DNA of 64,000 bases from Streptomyces sedi. Lineage in GTDB: Bacteria > Actinomycetota > Actinomycetes > Streptomycetales > Streptomycetaceae. Positions 1-8,223 of the stretch are shown here, one piece after another. Within the stretch, counting starts at the first letter, position 1; each line of letters opens with the position of its first letter. The notes beneath the pieces were generated by a model that saw only the letters and a list, made by a program, of their open reading frames with translations, ran no database searches and was not told the DNA's origin. The translations under genes and the position numbers were made by a program. The DNA is taken from NCBI RefSeq assembly GCF_006335015.1, contig NZ_VDGT01000007.1, forward strand, positions 228,704 to 292,703. Reading direction: 5' to 3'.

Positions 1-1
1 G

Positions 2-1063
2 CACCCGGGCGCCTGGTGGCTGTGGGCGCTCTGCCTTGCCGTGGTCGCCAGCCGCACCACCAACCCGCTGCTGCTGGCCTGTCTGATCGCGGTGGCCGGA
101 CTTGTGGTGGCGCGCCGCAGGGGGGACGCGCCGTGGGCGCTGTCGTTCCGGATGTATCTGCTGTTCGGCGCGGTGATCGTGGTGGTGCGCGTCCTCTTCC
201 GGATCGTCTTCGGCGGCGGGGGCGGCGAGACGGTGTTGGTGAACCTGCCGGAGATCCCGCTGCCCGAAGCGGCGGCCGGCATCCGGCTGCTGGGCCCGGT
301 GGCGGCCGAGGAGGTGCTCGGTGGCGCGTATGACGGGCTGCGGCTGGCGGCCATGGTGATCTGCGTCGGCGCGGCCAACGCGCTGGCCAACCCGAAGCGG
401 CTGCTGAAGACCCTGCCGGGCGCGCTGCACGAGATCGGCACCTCGGTGGTGGTGGCGCTGAGCGTGGCGCCCCAACTGGTGGAGAGCGTCGGCCGGGTGC
501 GCCGCGCCCGGCGGCTGCGCGGCGGCGTCGGCAGGGGGCGGCGCGCGGTGCGCGGCATCCTGATCCCGGTGCTGGAGGACGCGTTGAGCCGTTCGCTGGC
601 GCTGGCCGCGGCGATGTCCTCGCGCGGCTACGGGCGCACCGGCGCGGTGGCCGGCGGACGGCGCGCGCTGGTGGGGACGCTGGTGATCGGCGGGCTGCTG
701 GGGGTGTGCGCGGGGCTCTACGGGCTGCTGGACGGCTCGGCGCCGCCGGCCCTGGGGCTGCCGCTGCTACTGGGCGGGCTTGCCGTCGCGGTGGCCGGAC
801 TGGCGGCCGGCGGCCGGCGGGTGCGGCGCACCGGCTACCGGCCCGACCGCTGGCGCGGCGCCGAACTCCTCACCGTGGGCAGCGGGTTGGCCGCGGCCCT
901 GGTGATGCACCTGGCGACGGAGATCGACCCGGCGGACATCTACCCGTCGTTGACGCCGCTGAGCTGGCCCGAGGTCTCCGCGCTGCCGCTGGCGGCGATC
1001 CTGCTGGGCCTGCTGCCCGGCTATCTCACCCCGCCCCCGCCGACCTCGGAGGTGCCGGCGTGA
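2..1063 (+). CDS. ECF transporter transmembrane (T) subunit, 5' partial
   Basis: Membrane coupling subunit (EcfT/CbiQ family) of an energy-coupling factor vitamin or metal importer. It links the ATPases to the substrate-binding S component in the cytoplasmic membrane. The frame is open from base 2, before the first possible start (GTG at 41), and the upstream codons read as membrane-like sequence (PGAWWLWALCLAVVASRTTN), so the true start lies outside the window. Several hydrophobic segments are visible. A cytoplasmic stretch rich in Arg and Ala (RRARRLRGG, then ALAAAMSSRGYG) matches the family's coupling-helix region. The stop overlaps the start of the next gene by 4 bases, indicating a tight operon with the ATPase and S component. 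Substrate cannot be read from this subunit. Confidence 0.88.
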   Translation, partial: HPGAWWLWALCLAVVASRTTNPLLLACLIAVAGLVVARRRGDAPWALSFRMYLLFGAVIVVVRVLFRIVFGGGGGETVLVNLPEIPLPEAAAGIRLLGPVAAEEVLGGAYDGLRLAAMVICVGAANALANPKRLLKTLPGALHEIGTSVVVALSVAPQLVESVGRVRRARRLRGGVGRGRRAVRGILIPVLEDALSRSLALAAAMSSRGYGRTGAVAGGRRALVGTLVIGGLLGVCAGLYGLLDGSAPPALGLPLLLGGLAVAVAGLAAGGRRVRRTGYRPDRWRGAELLTVGSGLAAALVMHLATEIDPADIYPSLTPLSWPEVSALPLAAILLGLLPGYLTPPPPTSEVPA

Positions 1064-2682
1064 TCGAGTTCGACGAGGTCACCTTCCACTACCCGGACAC
1101 GCCCCGGCCCGCGCTGCGCGACGTGCGGCTGTCTCTGCCCGAGGGCGAGCTGTGCCTGGTCGCCGGGCGCACCGGTGTCGGCAAGTCGACGCTGCTGGGC
1201 GCGGTCAACGGGCTGGTGCCCCGGTTCACCGGCGGCCGGCTGGCGGGGCGGGTGACGGTGGCGGGCCAGTCGACGGAGGAACGCCCGCCGCAGGAGTTCG
1301 CCTCGCTCGTCGGCGTGGTGGGGCAGGACCCGCTCGCCGGCTTTGTCACCGACACCGTCGAGGAGGAACTGGCCTACGCGATGGAGCAGTTGGCCGTTCC
1401 GCCCGAGGTGATGCGCAAGCGGGTGGAGGAGACCCTGGACCTGCTGGGCATCGCCGAGCTGCGGCACCGGGCGCTGCGCACCCTCTCCGGCGGTCAGCAG
1501 CAGCGGGTCGCGATCGGCTCGGTGTTCACCACCCACCCGCAGGTGCTGGTGCTGGACGAGCCGACCTCGGCGCTGGACCCCACGGCCGCCGAGGAGGTGC
1601 TGTCCGCCGTGCTGCGGCTGGTGCACGACCTGGGCACCACGGTGCTGATCGCCGAGCACCGGATGGAGCGGGTCCTCCAGTACGCGGACCGGCTGCTGTA
1701 TCTCCCGGGCGACGGCACGGTCCGCGACGGCCCCCCGCGGGAGCTGCTGCCGGAGATGGATGTCGCGCCGCCCGTCGTGGAGTTGGGCCGGGTCGCCGGG
1801 TGGAGCCCGCCGCCGCTGTCGGTGCGGGACGCGCGGCGGCACGCGCCCGCGCTGCGCCGCCGGCTCGCCGAGCGCCCGCCGCCCCCGCCCGCCGCGCGGC
1901 CCGCCGCGCCGGCGGCGCTGGTGGCGAAGGGCGTCAGCGTCGCCTACGGCCGGAAGGTCGCGGTGCGCGAGGTGGACCTCGACCTGTTCGGCGGCGAGGT
2001 GACCGCGCTGATGGGGCGGAACGGCGCCGGCAAGTCCTCGCTGCTGTGGGCGCTCCAGGGATCGGGCCCCCGCCGCGCGGGCACCCTGCGCGTGGGGGGC
2101 GAGGACCCGGGCGAACGGGAGCCGGCGGAGGCCAGAAAGCTGGTCGGACTCGTTCCGCAGAGCGCCGCCGACCTGCTCTACCTCCAGACGGTCGCCGCCG
2201 AGTGCGCGCAGGCGGACACCGAGTCCTCCGCCGAACCGGGGCGCTGCCGCGCCCTGTTGGACCGGATGGCGCCCGGCATCGGAGACGCCGCCCATCCGCG
2301 CGACCTCTCCGAGGGGCAGCGTCTCGCGCTGGTGCTCGCCATCCAACTCACCTCCGAGCCCGAGGTGTTGCTGCTGGACGAGCCGACCAGGGGACTGGAC
2401 TACGACGCCAAGCGGGCGTTCGGCGCGCTGGTGCGCGAGCTGACCGCCGACGGCCGCCGCACGGTGATGATCGCCACCCACGACGTGGAGTTCGTCGCCG
2501 CCACCGCTGACCGGGTGGTGGTGCTGGCCGACGGCGACCTGGTGGCGGACGGCCCGACGGCCGAAGTGGTCTGCTCCTCCCCCTCGTTCGCCCCCCAGGT
2601 CGCCAAGGTGCTGCGGCCCGAGCCGTGGCTGACGGCCGATCAGGTGAGGCGCTCGTTGGCCGGATCGGCGGTGGCGCCGTGA
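1060..2682 (+). CDS. ECF transporter double ATPase (fused A1-A2)
   Basis: A 540-residue protein with two ABC ATPase domains in one chain, the usual actinobacterial form of the EcfA/EcfA' pair. Domain 1 has Walker A GRTGVGKST (36-44), signature LSGGQQQR (about 142-149) and Walker B VLVLDEPTSALD (about 162). A Pro/Ala-rich linker follows. Domain 2 has Walker A GRNGAGKSS (about 319-327), signature LSEGQ (about 416) and Walker B VLLLDEPTRGLD. The GTG start at 1060 overlaps the EcfT stop (GTGA), so translation is probably coupled; an in-frame opening further upstream lies inside ecfT and is ignored. The gene overlaps the S-component gene by 4 bases. It powers import by ATP hydrolysis at the inner face of the membrane. 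Confidence 0.93.
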   Translation: MIEFDEVTFHYPDTPRPALRDVRLSLPEGELCLVAGRTGVGKSTLLGAVNGLVPRFTGGRLAGRVTVAGQSTEERPPQEFASLVGVVGQDPLAGFVTDTVEEELAYAMEQLAVPPEVMRKRVEETLDLLGIAELRHRALRTLSGGQQQRVAIGSVFTTHPQVLVLDEPTSALDPTAAEEVLSAVLRLVHDLGTTVLIAEHRMERVLQYADRLLYLPGDGTVRDGPPRELLPEMDVAPPVVELGRVAGWSPPPLSVRDARRHAPALRRRLAERPPPPPAARPAAPAALVAKGVSVAYGRKVAVREVDLDLFGGEVTALMGRNGAGKSSLLWALQGSGPRRAGTLRVGGEDPGEREPAEARKLVGLVPQSAADLLYLQTVAAECAQADTESSAEPGRCRALLDRMAPGIGDAAHPRDLSEGQRLALVLAIQLTSEPEVLLLDEPTRGLDYDAKRAFGALVRELTADGRRTVMIATHDVEFVAATADRVVVLADGDLVADGPTAEVVCSSPSFAPQVAKVLRPEPWLTADQVRRSLAGSAVAP

Positions 2683-3611
2683 GCCGTCTCGAACTCCCGG
2701 GCCACGCCACGGCGTTGCGGGTCGGCCCGCGCGCCGCCCTGGTGCTGGCGCTGGCCAGCCTGATCGGGCTCGCCATGTTCTGCTGGCCGCTGCTGGTGCC
2801 ACCGGACCCGCAGCCCGTGGCCCACGCCGACCAGGCGCCGCTGCTCTTCGTGCTGCTGCTGCCGGTGATCCTCGCCGTGGTGCTGGCGGAGATCTCCGAG
2901 GGCGGCATCGACCCCAAGACCCTCGCGCTGCTCGGCGTGCTGGCCGCCGTCAACGCGGCGCTGCGCCCGCTGGGCGCCGGCACGGCCGGCATCGAGACGG
3001 TCTTCTTCCTGCTGGTGCTCGCCGGGCGGGTCTTCGGGCCGGGCTTCGGCTTCGCCCTGGGCACCGTCTCGCTCTTCGCCTCCGCGCTGCTGACCGCCGG
3101 CATCGGACCCTGGCTGCCGTTCCAGATGATGGCGGCCGGCTGGGTCGGCCTGGGCGCCGGGCTGCTGCCCCGCCGGGTCACCGGCCGCGCCGAGATCGCG
3201 CTGCTCGCCGGGTACGGGGTGGTCAGCGCCTACGCGTTCGGCTTCTTCATGAACCTGTGGTTCTGGCCGTTCGCCGTCGACGACGGCACGCAGCTGTCGA
3301 TGGACCCCGAGGCCGGGCCGCTGACCAACCTCCGCACGTTCGCCCTCTACACGCTCGCCACCTCCAGCCTCGGCTGGGACACCGGCCGCGCCCTGACCAA
3401 CGCGGCGGCGATCGCCGTGCTGGGCCCGGCGGTCCTGGTGACGCTGCGCCGGGCCGCGCGGCGCGCCGCGTTCGACGCGCCCGTCTCGTTCGTCCCACCG
3501 AAGCCCGCCCGGGGGCCCGCCCCCGCGCACACTCCGAAGACCGTCGCCCGGCCGGTCCCCGACCGGGCGCCGAGTACCGCATCCCCGCAGAAGGAACGTG
3601 AACGCCCATGA
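2679..3611 (+). CDS. ECF transporter S component
   Basis: A 310-residue integral membrane protein with about six hydrophobic segments and a basic, Pro-rich C-terminal tail. It follows EcfT and EcfAA with GTGA overlaps, which is the position of the substrate-binding S component. It has no Walker motifs. The specific substrate is not visible in the sequence. The two genes downstream encode extracellular proteins built like the two halves of animal cobalamin carriers, so cobalamin or a related corrinoid is the favoured guess (inference). Other vitamins remain possible. The last 4 bases overlap the next gene. Confidence 0.85.
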   Translation: MSRLELPGHATALRVGPRAALVLALASLIGLAMFCWPLLVPPDPQPVAHADQAPLLFVLLLPVILAVVLAEISEGGIDPKTLALLGVLAAVNAALRPLGAGTAGIETVFFLLVLAGRVFGPGFGFALGTVSLFASALLTAGIGPWLPFQMMAAGWVGLGAGLLPRRVTGRAEIALLAGYGVVSAYAFGFFMNLWFWPFAVDDGTQLSMDPEAGPLTNLRTFALYTLATSSLGWDTGRALTNAAAIAVLGPAVLVTLRRAARRAAFDAPVSFVPPKPARGPAPAHTPKTVARPVPDRAPSTASPQKERERP

Positions 3612-5092
3612 CCCACACCGTCGTTGACCAGGAGACCGGGAGCCGGCGCGGCAGACCGTGGCGCCGCGCCGCGGCGCTGGCCTCCGGGGCCGTGCTGACG
3701 GGCGCGCTGCTGGCGCCCGTCGCCGCCGTGGCCGACGCGCCGCCCGAGCTGAACGCACCCGCCGAGGCGGCGGCGGCCTGGTCGGTCGAGCAGCTCACCG
3801 ACGGCACCCACGCCTCGGAGGACCACGGGCTGACCGCCGACCTGGTGATGGGCTTCGCCGCCAGCGGCACCGCGGGCGACGCGGCCGACCGCGCCACCGA
3901 CTGGCTCGCCGCCCACGCCGCCGACTACGCCCGGCGCGGCGGCGCCGACGCGGTCAACGCGGGCGGCACCGCCAAGCTGGCGCTGGTCGCCTCCATCCAG
4001 CACCGCGACCCGGGCGACTTCGGCGGCCTGGACCTCACCGGGATGCTGCGGGAGCGGATGAACGAGGACGGCCGCTTCACCGACGCGGCACCCACCGGCG
4101 ACATGTCCAACCAGTTCAGCCAGTCCCTCGCGGTGCTGGCGCTGCGCCGCAGCGGCGAACTCCCCGACCTGGCGGTCGACTTCCTGGCCTCGACCCGCTG
4201 CGAGACCGGCGGCTTCCCGCTGTCGCTCAGCCGCAACCCGGACCGCTGCAACGCCGACACCGACTCCACCGGCATGGCCGTGCAGGCCCTGGTGGACGCC
4301 GGCCAGGGCGCCGAAGCGAAGCCCGCGCTGGACTGGCTGGAGGGCCAGCAGCAGGAGAACGGCGGCTTCGGCTACAACACCAGCAGCGCGCCCAACTCCA
4401 ACTCCACCGCGCTGGCCGTGCAGGCCCTGCTCGCCGGCGGTCGCGACCAGGCGGCGGCCGACGGCCTGGCCTGGCTGCGCACCCTCCAGGCCGGCTGCGC
4501 CGCGCCCGCCGCCGACCGGGGCGGCGTCGGCTACATGGACCCGGTCATCGACGGGATGGCGCTGCGCGCCACCGCCCAGGTCATACCGGCGCTGGCCGAG
4601 GTGCCGCTGGGCGAGATCGACGGCGCGAACGCCTCCCCCGCGCCCGGCGTGATCGACTGCGCCCCCGACGACGGCTCGGGCGGCGGCACCCAGGGCTCGG
4701 CAGAGGGCACGGACGCCGGCGCGGACGCCGGCGCCGACGCCGGCGGTTCCAGCGGCGGCCCGTCGGGCGGCGACTCCGGAGGCTCCGACGGAGGCGCCGA
4801 CGGGAGCACGGACGGCGGCGCCGGCGGCGACGCGGACGGCGACCTGCCCCCGGGCGGCGACCCCAACGAGCCGGGCCCGGCGTCCACCTCGGGCGACCTC
4901 TCGGACGGCGGCAGCACCTTCGGCGACTCCGACGGCTCCGACGGCGGCCTCGCCACCGGCGGCGCGGGCGGCGGCAACCTGGCCAGCACCGGCACCTCGG
5001 CGCTGCCGCTCGCCGGCTGGGCCGCCGCGCTGCTGGCCGGCGGCGCCGCGCTGTGGGCGGTGGCCCGCCACCGGCGCAGCCGCGCGAGCTGA
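3608..5092 (+). CDS. Secreted alpha/alpha-barrel repeat protein with LAxTG sortase tail
   Basis: A 494-residue exported protein. Residues about 15-44 form a signal peptide (twin-Arg-rich start, hydrophobic core, cleavage near AVADA). Residues about 50-340 carry prenyltransferase/squalene-cyclase-type repeats, for example DSTGMAVQALVDAG and NGGFGYN followed by STALAVQALLAGG. That alpha6/alpha6 fold is also used by intrinsic factor and transcobalamin. A Gly/Ser/Asp-rich wall-spanning linker follows. The C-terminus is a sorting signal: LASTG (458-462), a hydrophobic stretch, then an Arg-rich tail, matching class E sortase substrates of Streptomyces. The gene overlaps the S-component gene by 4 bases. 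Likely role (inference): a cell-wall-anchored ligand catcher feeding the ECF importer. No sortase gene is in the window. Confidence 0.82.
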   Translation: MTHTVVDQETGSRRGRPWRRAAALASGAVLTGALLAPVAAVADAPPELNAPAEAAAAWSVEQLTDGTHASEDHGLTADLVMGFAASGTAGDAADRATDWLAAHAADYARRGGADAVNAGGTAKLALVASIQHRDPGDFGGLDLTGMLRERMNEDGRFTDAAPTGDMSNQFSQSLAVLALRRSGELPDLAVDFLASTRCETGGFPLSLSRNPDRCNADTDSTGMAVQALVDAGQGAEAKPALDWLEGQQQENGGFGYNTSSAPNSNSTALAVQALLAGGRDQAAADGLAWLRTLQAGCAAPAADRGGVGYMDPVIDGMALRATAQVIPALAEVPLGEIDGANASPAPGVIDCAPDDGSGGGTQGSAEGTDAGADAGADAGGSSGGPSGGDSGGSDGGADGSTDGGAGGDADGDLPPGGDPNEPGPASTSGDLSDGGSTFGDSDGSDGGLATGGAGGGNLASTGTSALPLAGWAAALLAGGAALWAVARHRRSRAS

Positions 5093-5183
5093 GCGCTCCC
5101 GCCCCACCCGAGCACCCCCCTTCCCGCCTTCCTGTTCCACGGCTTCCTGTTCCACGCCTTCCGCGCACGAGGAGAGATCACCC

Positions 5184-5681
5184 ATGTCCCGTTCCCACAC
5201 CGCCCGCAGACGCACGCTCGCCGTCACCGCCGCCCTGGGCCTGGCCCTGCTCGCGACGGCGCCCGCCGCTCAGGCCGACGGCGGGGTGTCCGCCGCGGCG
5301 GAGATCGCCGTCTCGCTGACCGTCACCGGCCCGGACGGCGTGCTCTTCGACGGCGACGTCTCCACCGACGGCCATGTCGTCAGCCCGGCCACCGGCGGCG
5401 CCCAGCTCTGCGACGGCACCAACAACGGCGCCAACGCCACCCCCGGCGCGACGCCGACGGCCGCGCTGGACGACGCGGCGACGGCCAACGGCTTCGACTG
5501 GGACGGCGTCTGGTACACGTCCTTCGACGACTACCTGGTGACCACGATCGACGGCCAGAGCCAGACCGCCGACGACTTCTGGCTGATCTCCGTCAACGGA
5601 ACGGCGACCCCGGTCGGCGGCTGCCAGTTCCAGCTGAGCGCGGGCGACCAGGTGGACTTCGCCTGGACCCCCATCGGCTGA
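5184..5681 (+). CDS. Secreted DUF4430 (transcobalamin-like C-terminal domain) protein
   Basis: A 165-residue protein with an N-terminal signal peptide (Arg-rich start, hydrophobic core, cleavage near AQA-DG). The mature part reads as a DUF4430-type beta domain, with DDFWLISVNG, then a GGCQFQLSAGDQVDFAW ending. This domain corresponds to the C-terminal half of animal intrinsic factor/transcobalamin, which closes over the cobalamin. A good ribosome site (GAGGAGAG) precedes the ATG, and the gene lies 91 bases behind the alpha/alpha-barrel gene. Its partner is therefore probably that anchored protein. It has no anchor or transmembrane segment of its own. Two Cys residues flank the domain (about 76 and 153) and could form a disulfide. 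Confidence 0.8.
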   Translation: MSRSHTARRRTLAVTAALGLALLATAPAAQADGGVSAAAEIAVSLTVTGPDGVLFDGDVSTDGHVVSPATGGAQLCDGTNNGANATPGATPTAALDDAATANGFDWDGVWYTSFDDYLVTTIDGQSQTADDFWLISVNGTATPVGGCQFQLSAGDQVDFAWTPIG

Positions 5682-5751
5682 CCACCCGCCCGGACCAGCC
5701 GGTCCCGTGGTCGACCACGTTCCCCGCACCCCCGAGCCGCCCACCGGCGTC

Positions 5752-6345
5752 GATGGGGCGCGGGGAACGGCGCGAGCGACCGGCCACCGGGCTCACGCCG
5801 ACAACCCACCCAGGCCACGCACGTGAGCTGTCGACGCACCCTCGCCACGGATGCACCGCGCAGTTCCCCGCGCCCCTCAGGCCGCCACCGACCTCGCGTG
5901 AACCCACACCTGACCGACCACGCCCACCCCCACCAGGGGCGCGGGGAACGGCGCGAGCGACCCAATGCCGGGCTCACGCCGACAACCCACCCAGGCCACG
6001 CACGTGCATAGTCGGCCAACCCCCGCCACCCAGCATTCGCGCAGTTCCCCGCGCCCCCAAGCAGGCCGCCACCTGCCGAAGCTGAACCCACACCTGACCG
6101 ACCACGCCCACCCCCACCAGGGGCGCGGGGAACTGCGCGAGCGACCCAATGCCGGGCTCACGCCGACAACCCACCCAGGCCACGCACGTGCATAGTCGGC
6201 CAACCCCCGCCACCCAGCATTCGCGCAGTTCCCCGGGCCCCCAAGCAGGCCGCCACCTGCCGAAGCTGAACCCACACCTGACCGACCACGCCCACCACAC
6301 CAGGGGCGCGGGGAACTGCGCGAGCAACCACCCACCGGGCCGGGG
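5752..6345 (+). repeat. Tandem hairpin-repeat array A (about 183-bp period)
   Basis: Noncoding array between the DUF4430 gene and the ligase gene. The forward arm GGGGCGCGGGGAACTGCGCG, or a one-base variant, begins at 5755, 5936, 6120 and 6303, spaced 181-184 bp. Its reverse complement lies between the copies (5858-5877, 6038-6057 and 6222-6241, the last with one mismatch). Units starting at 5936 and 6120 are nearly identical over about 180 bp. Each reverse-arm/forward-arm pair can form a hairpin of about 20 bp. I see no gene in this stretch. Confidence 0.9.
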
Positions 6346-6410
6346 ACGACACCCCAGCCCGGCCGGCAAGGCCGGTGGTGGATGGGGCGTCGCCCGCGTG
6401 TACTGGAGGG

Positions 6411-7421
6411 GTGACCAAGGAAACCGAGCCGCCCCCCGCCGTGCCCGACGCCGTCGCGCCGATGCTGGCGGTCGACGGCCGGCCGCCGGCCGGCGCGCGG
6501 TGGGCCTACGAGTGGAAGTGGGACGGCTACCGCTGCTGCCTGCGGGTCGCGGCCGACGGGCAGACGCGGCTGACCAGCCGCAACGGCAACGACCTCACCC
6601 CGACCTACCCCGAGCTGACCCAGGCGGGCCCCGGCCCGCTGGCCGGCCGCAGCGCCGTGCTCGACGGCGAGATCGTGGCGCTCGGCCCGAACGGCGGCCC
6701 CGACTTCGGCCGGCTGCAACGCCGCCACCAGCGGCGCCACCCGGGCCGCGCGCTGCTGGCCGAGGTGCCGGTGGTCTTCTTCGCGTTCGACCTGCTGCTC
6801 CTCGACGGCGAGCGGCTGCTGGACCTGCCCTACCGCCGGCGCCGCGCGGCGCTGGAGGCGCTGCCGACCGACCCGGCGGGGCGGATCGCGGTGCCGCCCT
6901 CGCACCCGGGCGCCGAGGCCGACCCCGAGGAGCTGCTGCGGGTCGCGGAGGCGCACGGGCTGGAGGGGCTGATGTCCAAGCGGCTCGACGCCCCCTACCA
7001 GCCGGGCCGCCGCTCCCCCCGCTGGGTGAAGACGCCGCTGGTGCGCACGGTCGAGGTGGTCGTCGGCGGCTGGCAGCCGGGCTCCGGTCACCGTGCGGGA
7101 ACCGTCGGGTCACTGCTGGTCGGCGCGTTCGACGAGGACGGGCTGCTGCGTTACGTCGGTCACGTGGGCAGCGGCTTCAGCGAGGCGGTGCTGGCCGATC
7201 TGGGCGTCAGGCTGGCGGGGCTGTCCCGCGCGGACAGCCCGTTCGCCGAACGGCTGCCGACCGCGCGGACCCGGGTGGCGCGCTGGGTGGAGCCCCGGCT
7301 GGTCGGCGAGGTGGCCTTCCGCGCCTGGACACGCGAGGGGCGCCTGCGGCAGCCCTCGTGGCGCGGGGCGCGCCCCGACCGCGATCCGGCCGCCGCGAGG
7401 TTGCCCGAAAGACCGTACTGA
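6411..7421 (+). CDS. ATP-dependent DNA ligase (LigD-ligase/LigC type)
   Basis: A 336-residue ligase that seals nicks using ATP, probably in repair or end joining. Motif I is EWKWDGYR, with the adenylated Lys at about 36. DGEIVAL (about 85), FFAFDLLLLDG (motif III), EGLMSKR (motif IV) and RWVKTP (motif V) follow in order, then an OB-fold C-terminus. The length fits stand-alone ligases of the NHEJ group; no Ku or primase gene is nearby. Start choice is uncertain: GTG at 6411 has GGAGGG directly in front with almost no spacing, and another in-frame GTG lies at 6375. It is not visibly in an operon with the next gene (27-base gap). Confidence 0.87.
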   Translation: MTKETEPPPAVPDAVAPMLAVDGRPPAGARWAYEWKWDGYRCCLRVAADGQTRLTSRNGNDLTPTYPELTQAGPGPLAGRSAVLDGEIVALGPNGGPDFGRLQRRHQRRHPGRALLAEVPVVFFAFDLLLLDGERLLDLPYRRRRAALEALPTDPAGRIAVPPSHPGAEADPEELLRVAEAHGLEGLMSKRLDAPYQPGRRSPRWVKTPLVRTVEVVVGGWQPGSGHRAGTVGSLLVGAFDEDGLLRYVGHVGSGFSEAVLADLGVRLAGLSRADSPFAERLPTARTRVARWVEPRLVGEVAFRAWTREGRLRQPSWRGARPDRDPAAARLPERPY

Positions 7422-7422
7422 C

Positions 7423-7434
7423 GAGCGAACGCTC
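7423..7434. promoter_or_regulatory. Small inverted repeat GAGCG-AA-CGCTC before the kinase gene
   Basis: A perfect 5-bp inverted repeat with a 2-base centre lies 15 bases before the kinase start, followed by the AT-rich CATTAAC. The position fits a repressor site or part of a promoter. The arms are short, so this is weak evidence. Confidence 0.25.
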
Positions 7435-7448
7435 ATTAACTTACGCTG

Positions 7449-8093
7449 ATGCCCATGGATTCCACCTCACTGGCCGAGGAGACCCGGGCGCTCGTGCCGG
7501 AGCGCGGCCGGGCCGTGCTCGGCCTGGCCGGCCCGCCGGCGGCCGGGAAGTCGACGCTGGCCAGATCGCTGGTGGCGGCGCTCGGCAACGTGGCGGCCTA
7601 TGTGCCGTTGGACGGTTTCCATCTCTCCAACGCCCAGCTCGACCGGCTCGGGCTGCGCTCCCGCAAGGGCTCCGAGCCCAGCTTCGACGCGTACGGCTAC
7701 GCGGCACTGCTGGCCAGGCTGGTGGCGGCGGCCGGCCGGGAGGCGGTCTACGTGCCGGACTTCGACCGCGCGCTGGACGAGCCGGTGGCGGCCCGCCACG
7801 TGGTACCGGCCGAGGCGCGGCTGGTGGTGACCGAGGGGAACTACCTGGCGCTGGACGCCCCCGGCTGGCGCGAGGCGCGGGCGTGGATGGACCGGCTCTG
7901 GTACGTGGACGCCCCGGAGGCGCTGCGCGACGCGCGGCTGGTGGACCGTCACCGCCACCACGGCCGTTCCTCGGTGGCGACCCGCGCCTGGATCGACGAC
8001 AACGACCTGCCCAACTCCCTGCTGGTGGCCGCCTCGCGAGCCCGCTGCGACCGCGAGGTGCCGCCCGAGGCCCTCGGCCTGGCGCCCCCGTGA
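7449..8093 (+). CDS. P-loop nucleoside/sugar kinase of the uridine kinase-like family
   Basis: A 214-residue soluble kinase. The N-terminal Walker A is GPPAAGKST (about 28-36). PLDGFHLSN follows (substrate-binding region of the uridine kinase/phosphoribulokinase group), then YVPDFDRALDEP, and VVTEGNYLAL as the Walker B-like strand. The C-terminus has a conserved DRHRHHGRS segment. Proteins of this shape are usually annotated as nucleoside/nucleotide kinases; some relatives phosphorylate fructose or pantothenate, so the substrate is open. ATG at 7449 is the chosen start; a second in-frame ATG at 7455 is possible. It stands alone between the ligase and mutA. Confidence 0.8.
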   Translation: MPMDSTSLAEETRALVPERGRAVLGLAGPPAAGKSTLARSLVAALGNVAAYVPLDGFHLSNAQLDRLGLRSRKGSEPSFDAYGYAALLARLVAAAGREAVYVPDFDRALDEPVAARHVVPAEARLVVTEGNYLALDAPGWREARAWMDRLWYVDAPEALRDARLVDRHRHHGRSSVATRAWIDDNDLPNSLLVAASRARCDREVPPEALGLAPP

Positions 8094-8223
8094 CCCGACG
8101 AAGACCGCGCCGGGGCATCCTCGTACCGGCCCGAGAAGCCCGTTCAGGAACTCTTTAGGCCACTGGTCTGAACTCTGCGAGTGGACGCCCGTTCCCGTAC
8201 CTCTCACACGAAAGCACGAAGCG

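Noticed and set aside
1021..2802. Very long open frames on the opposite strand of several genes (e.g. 1021-2802, 27723-31169, 61770-63818)
   Set aside because: High third-position GC keeps antisense frames open; they lack family motifs and ribosome sites, and real genes lie opposite.
8170..8190. GCCACTG element before mutA, as found in cobalamin riboswitches
   Set aside because: Only the short GGCCACTGG match is present; the other conserved blocks of the aptamer are missing and the leader is too short.
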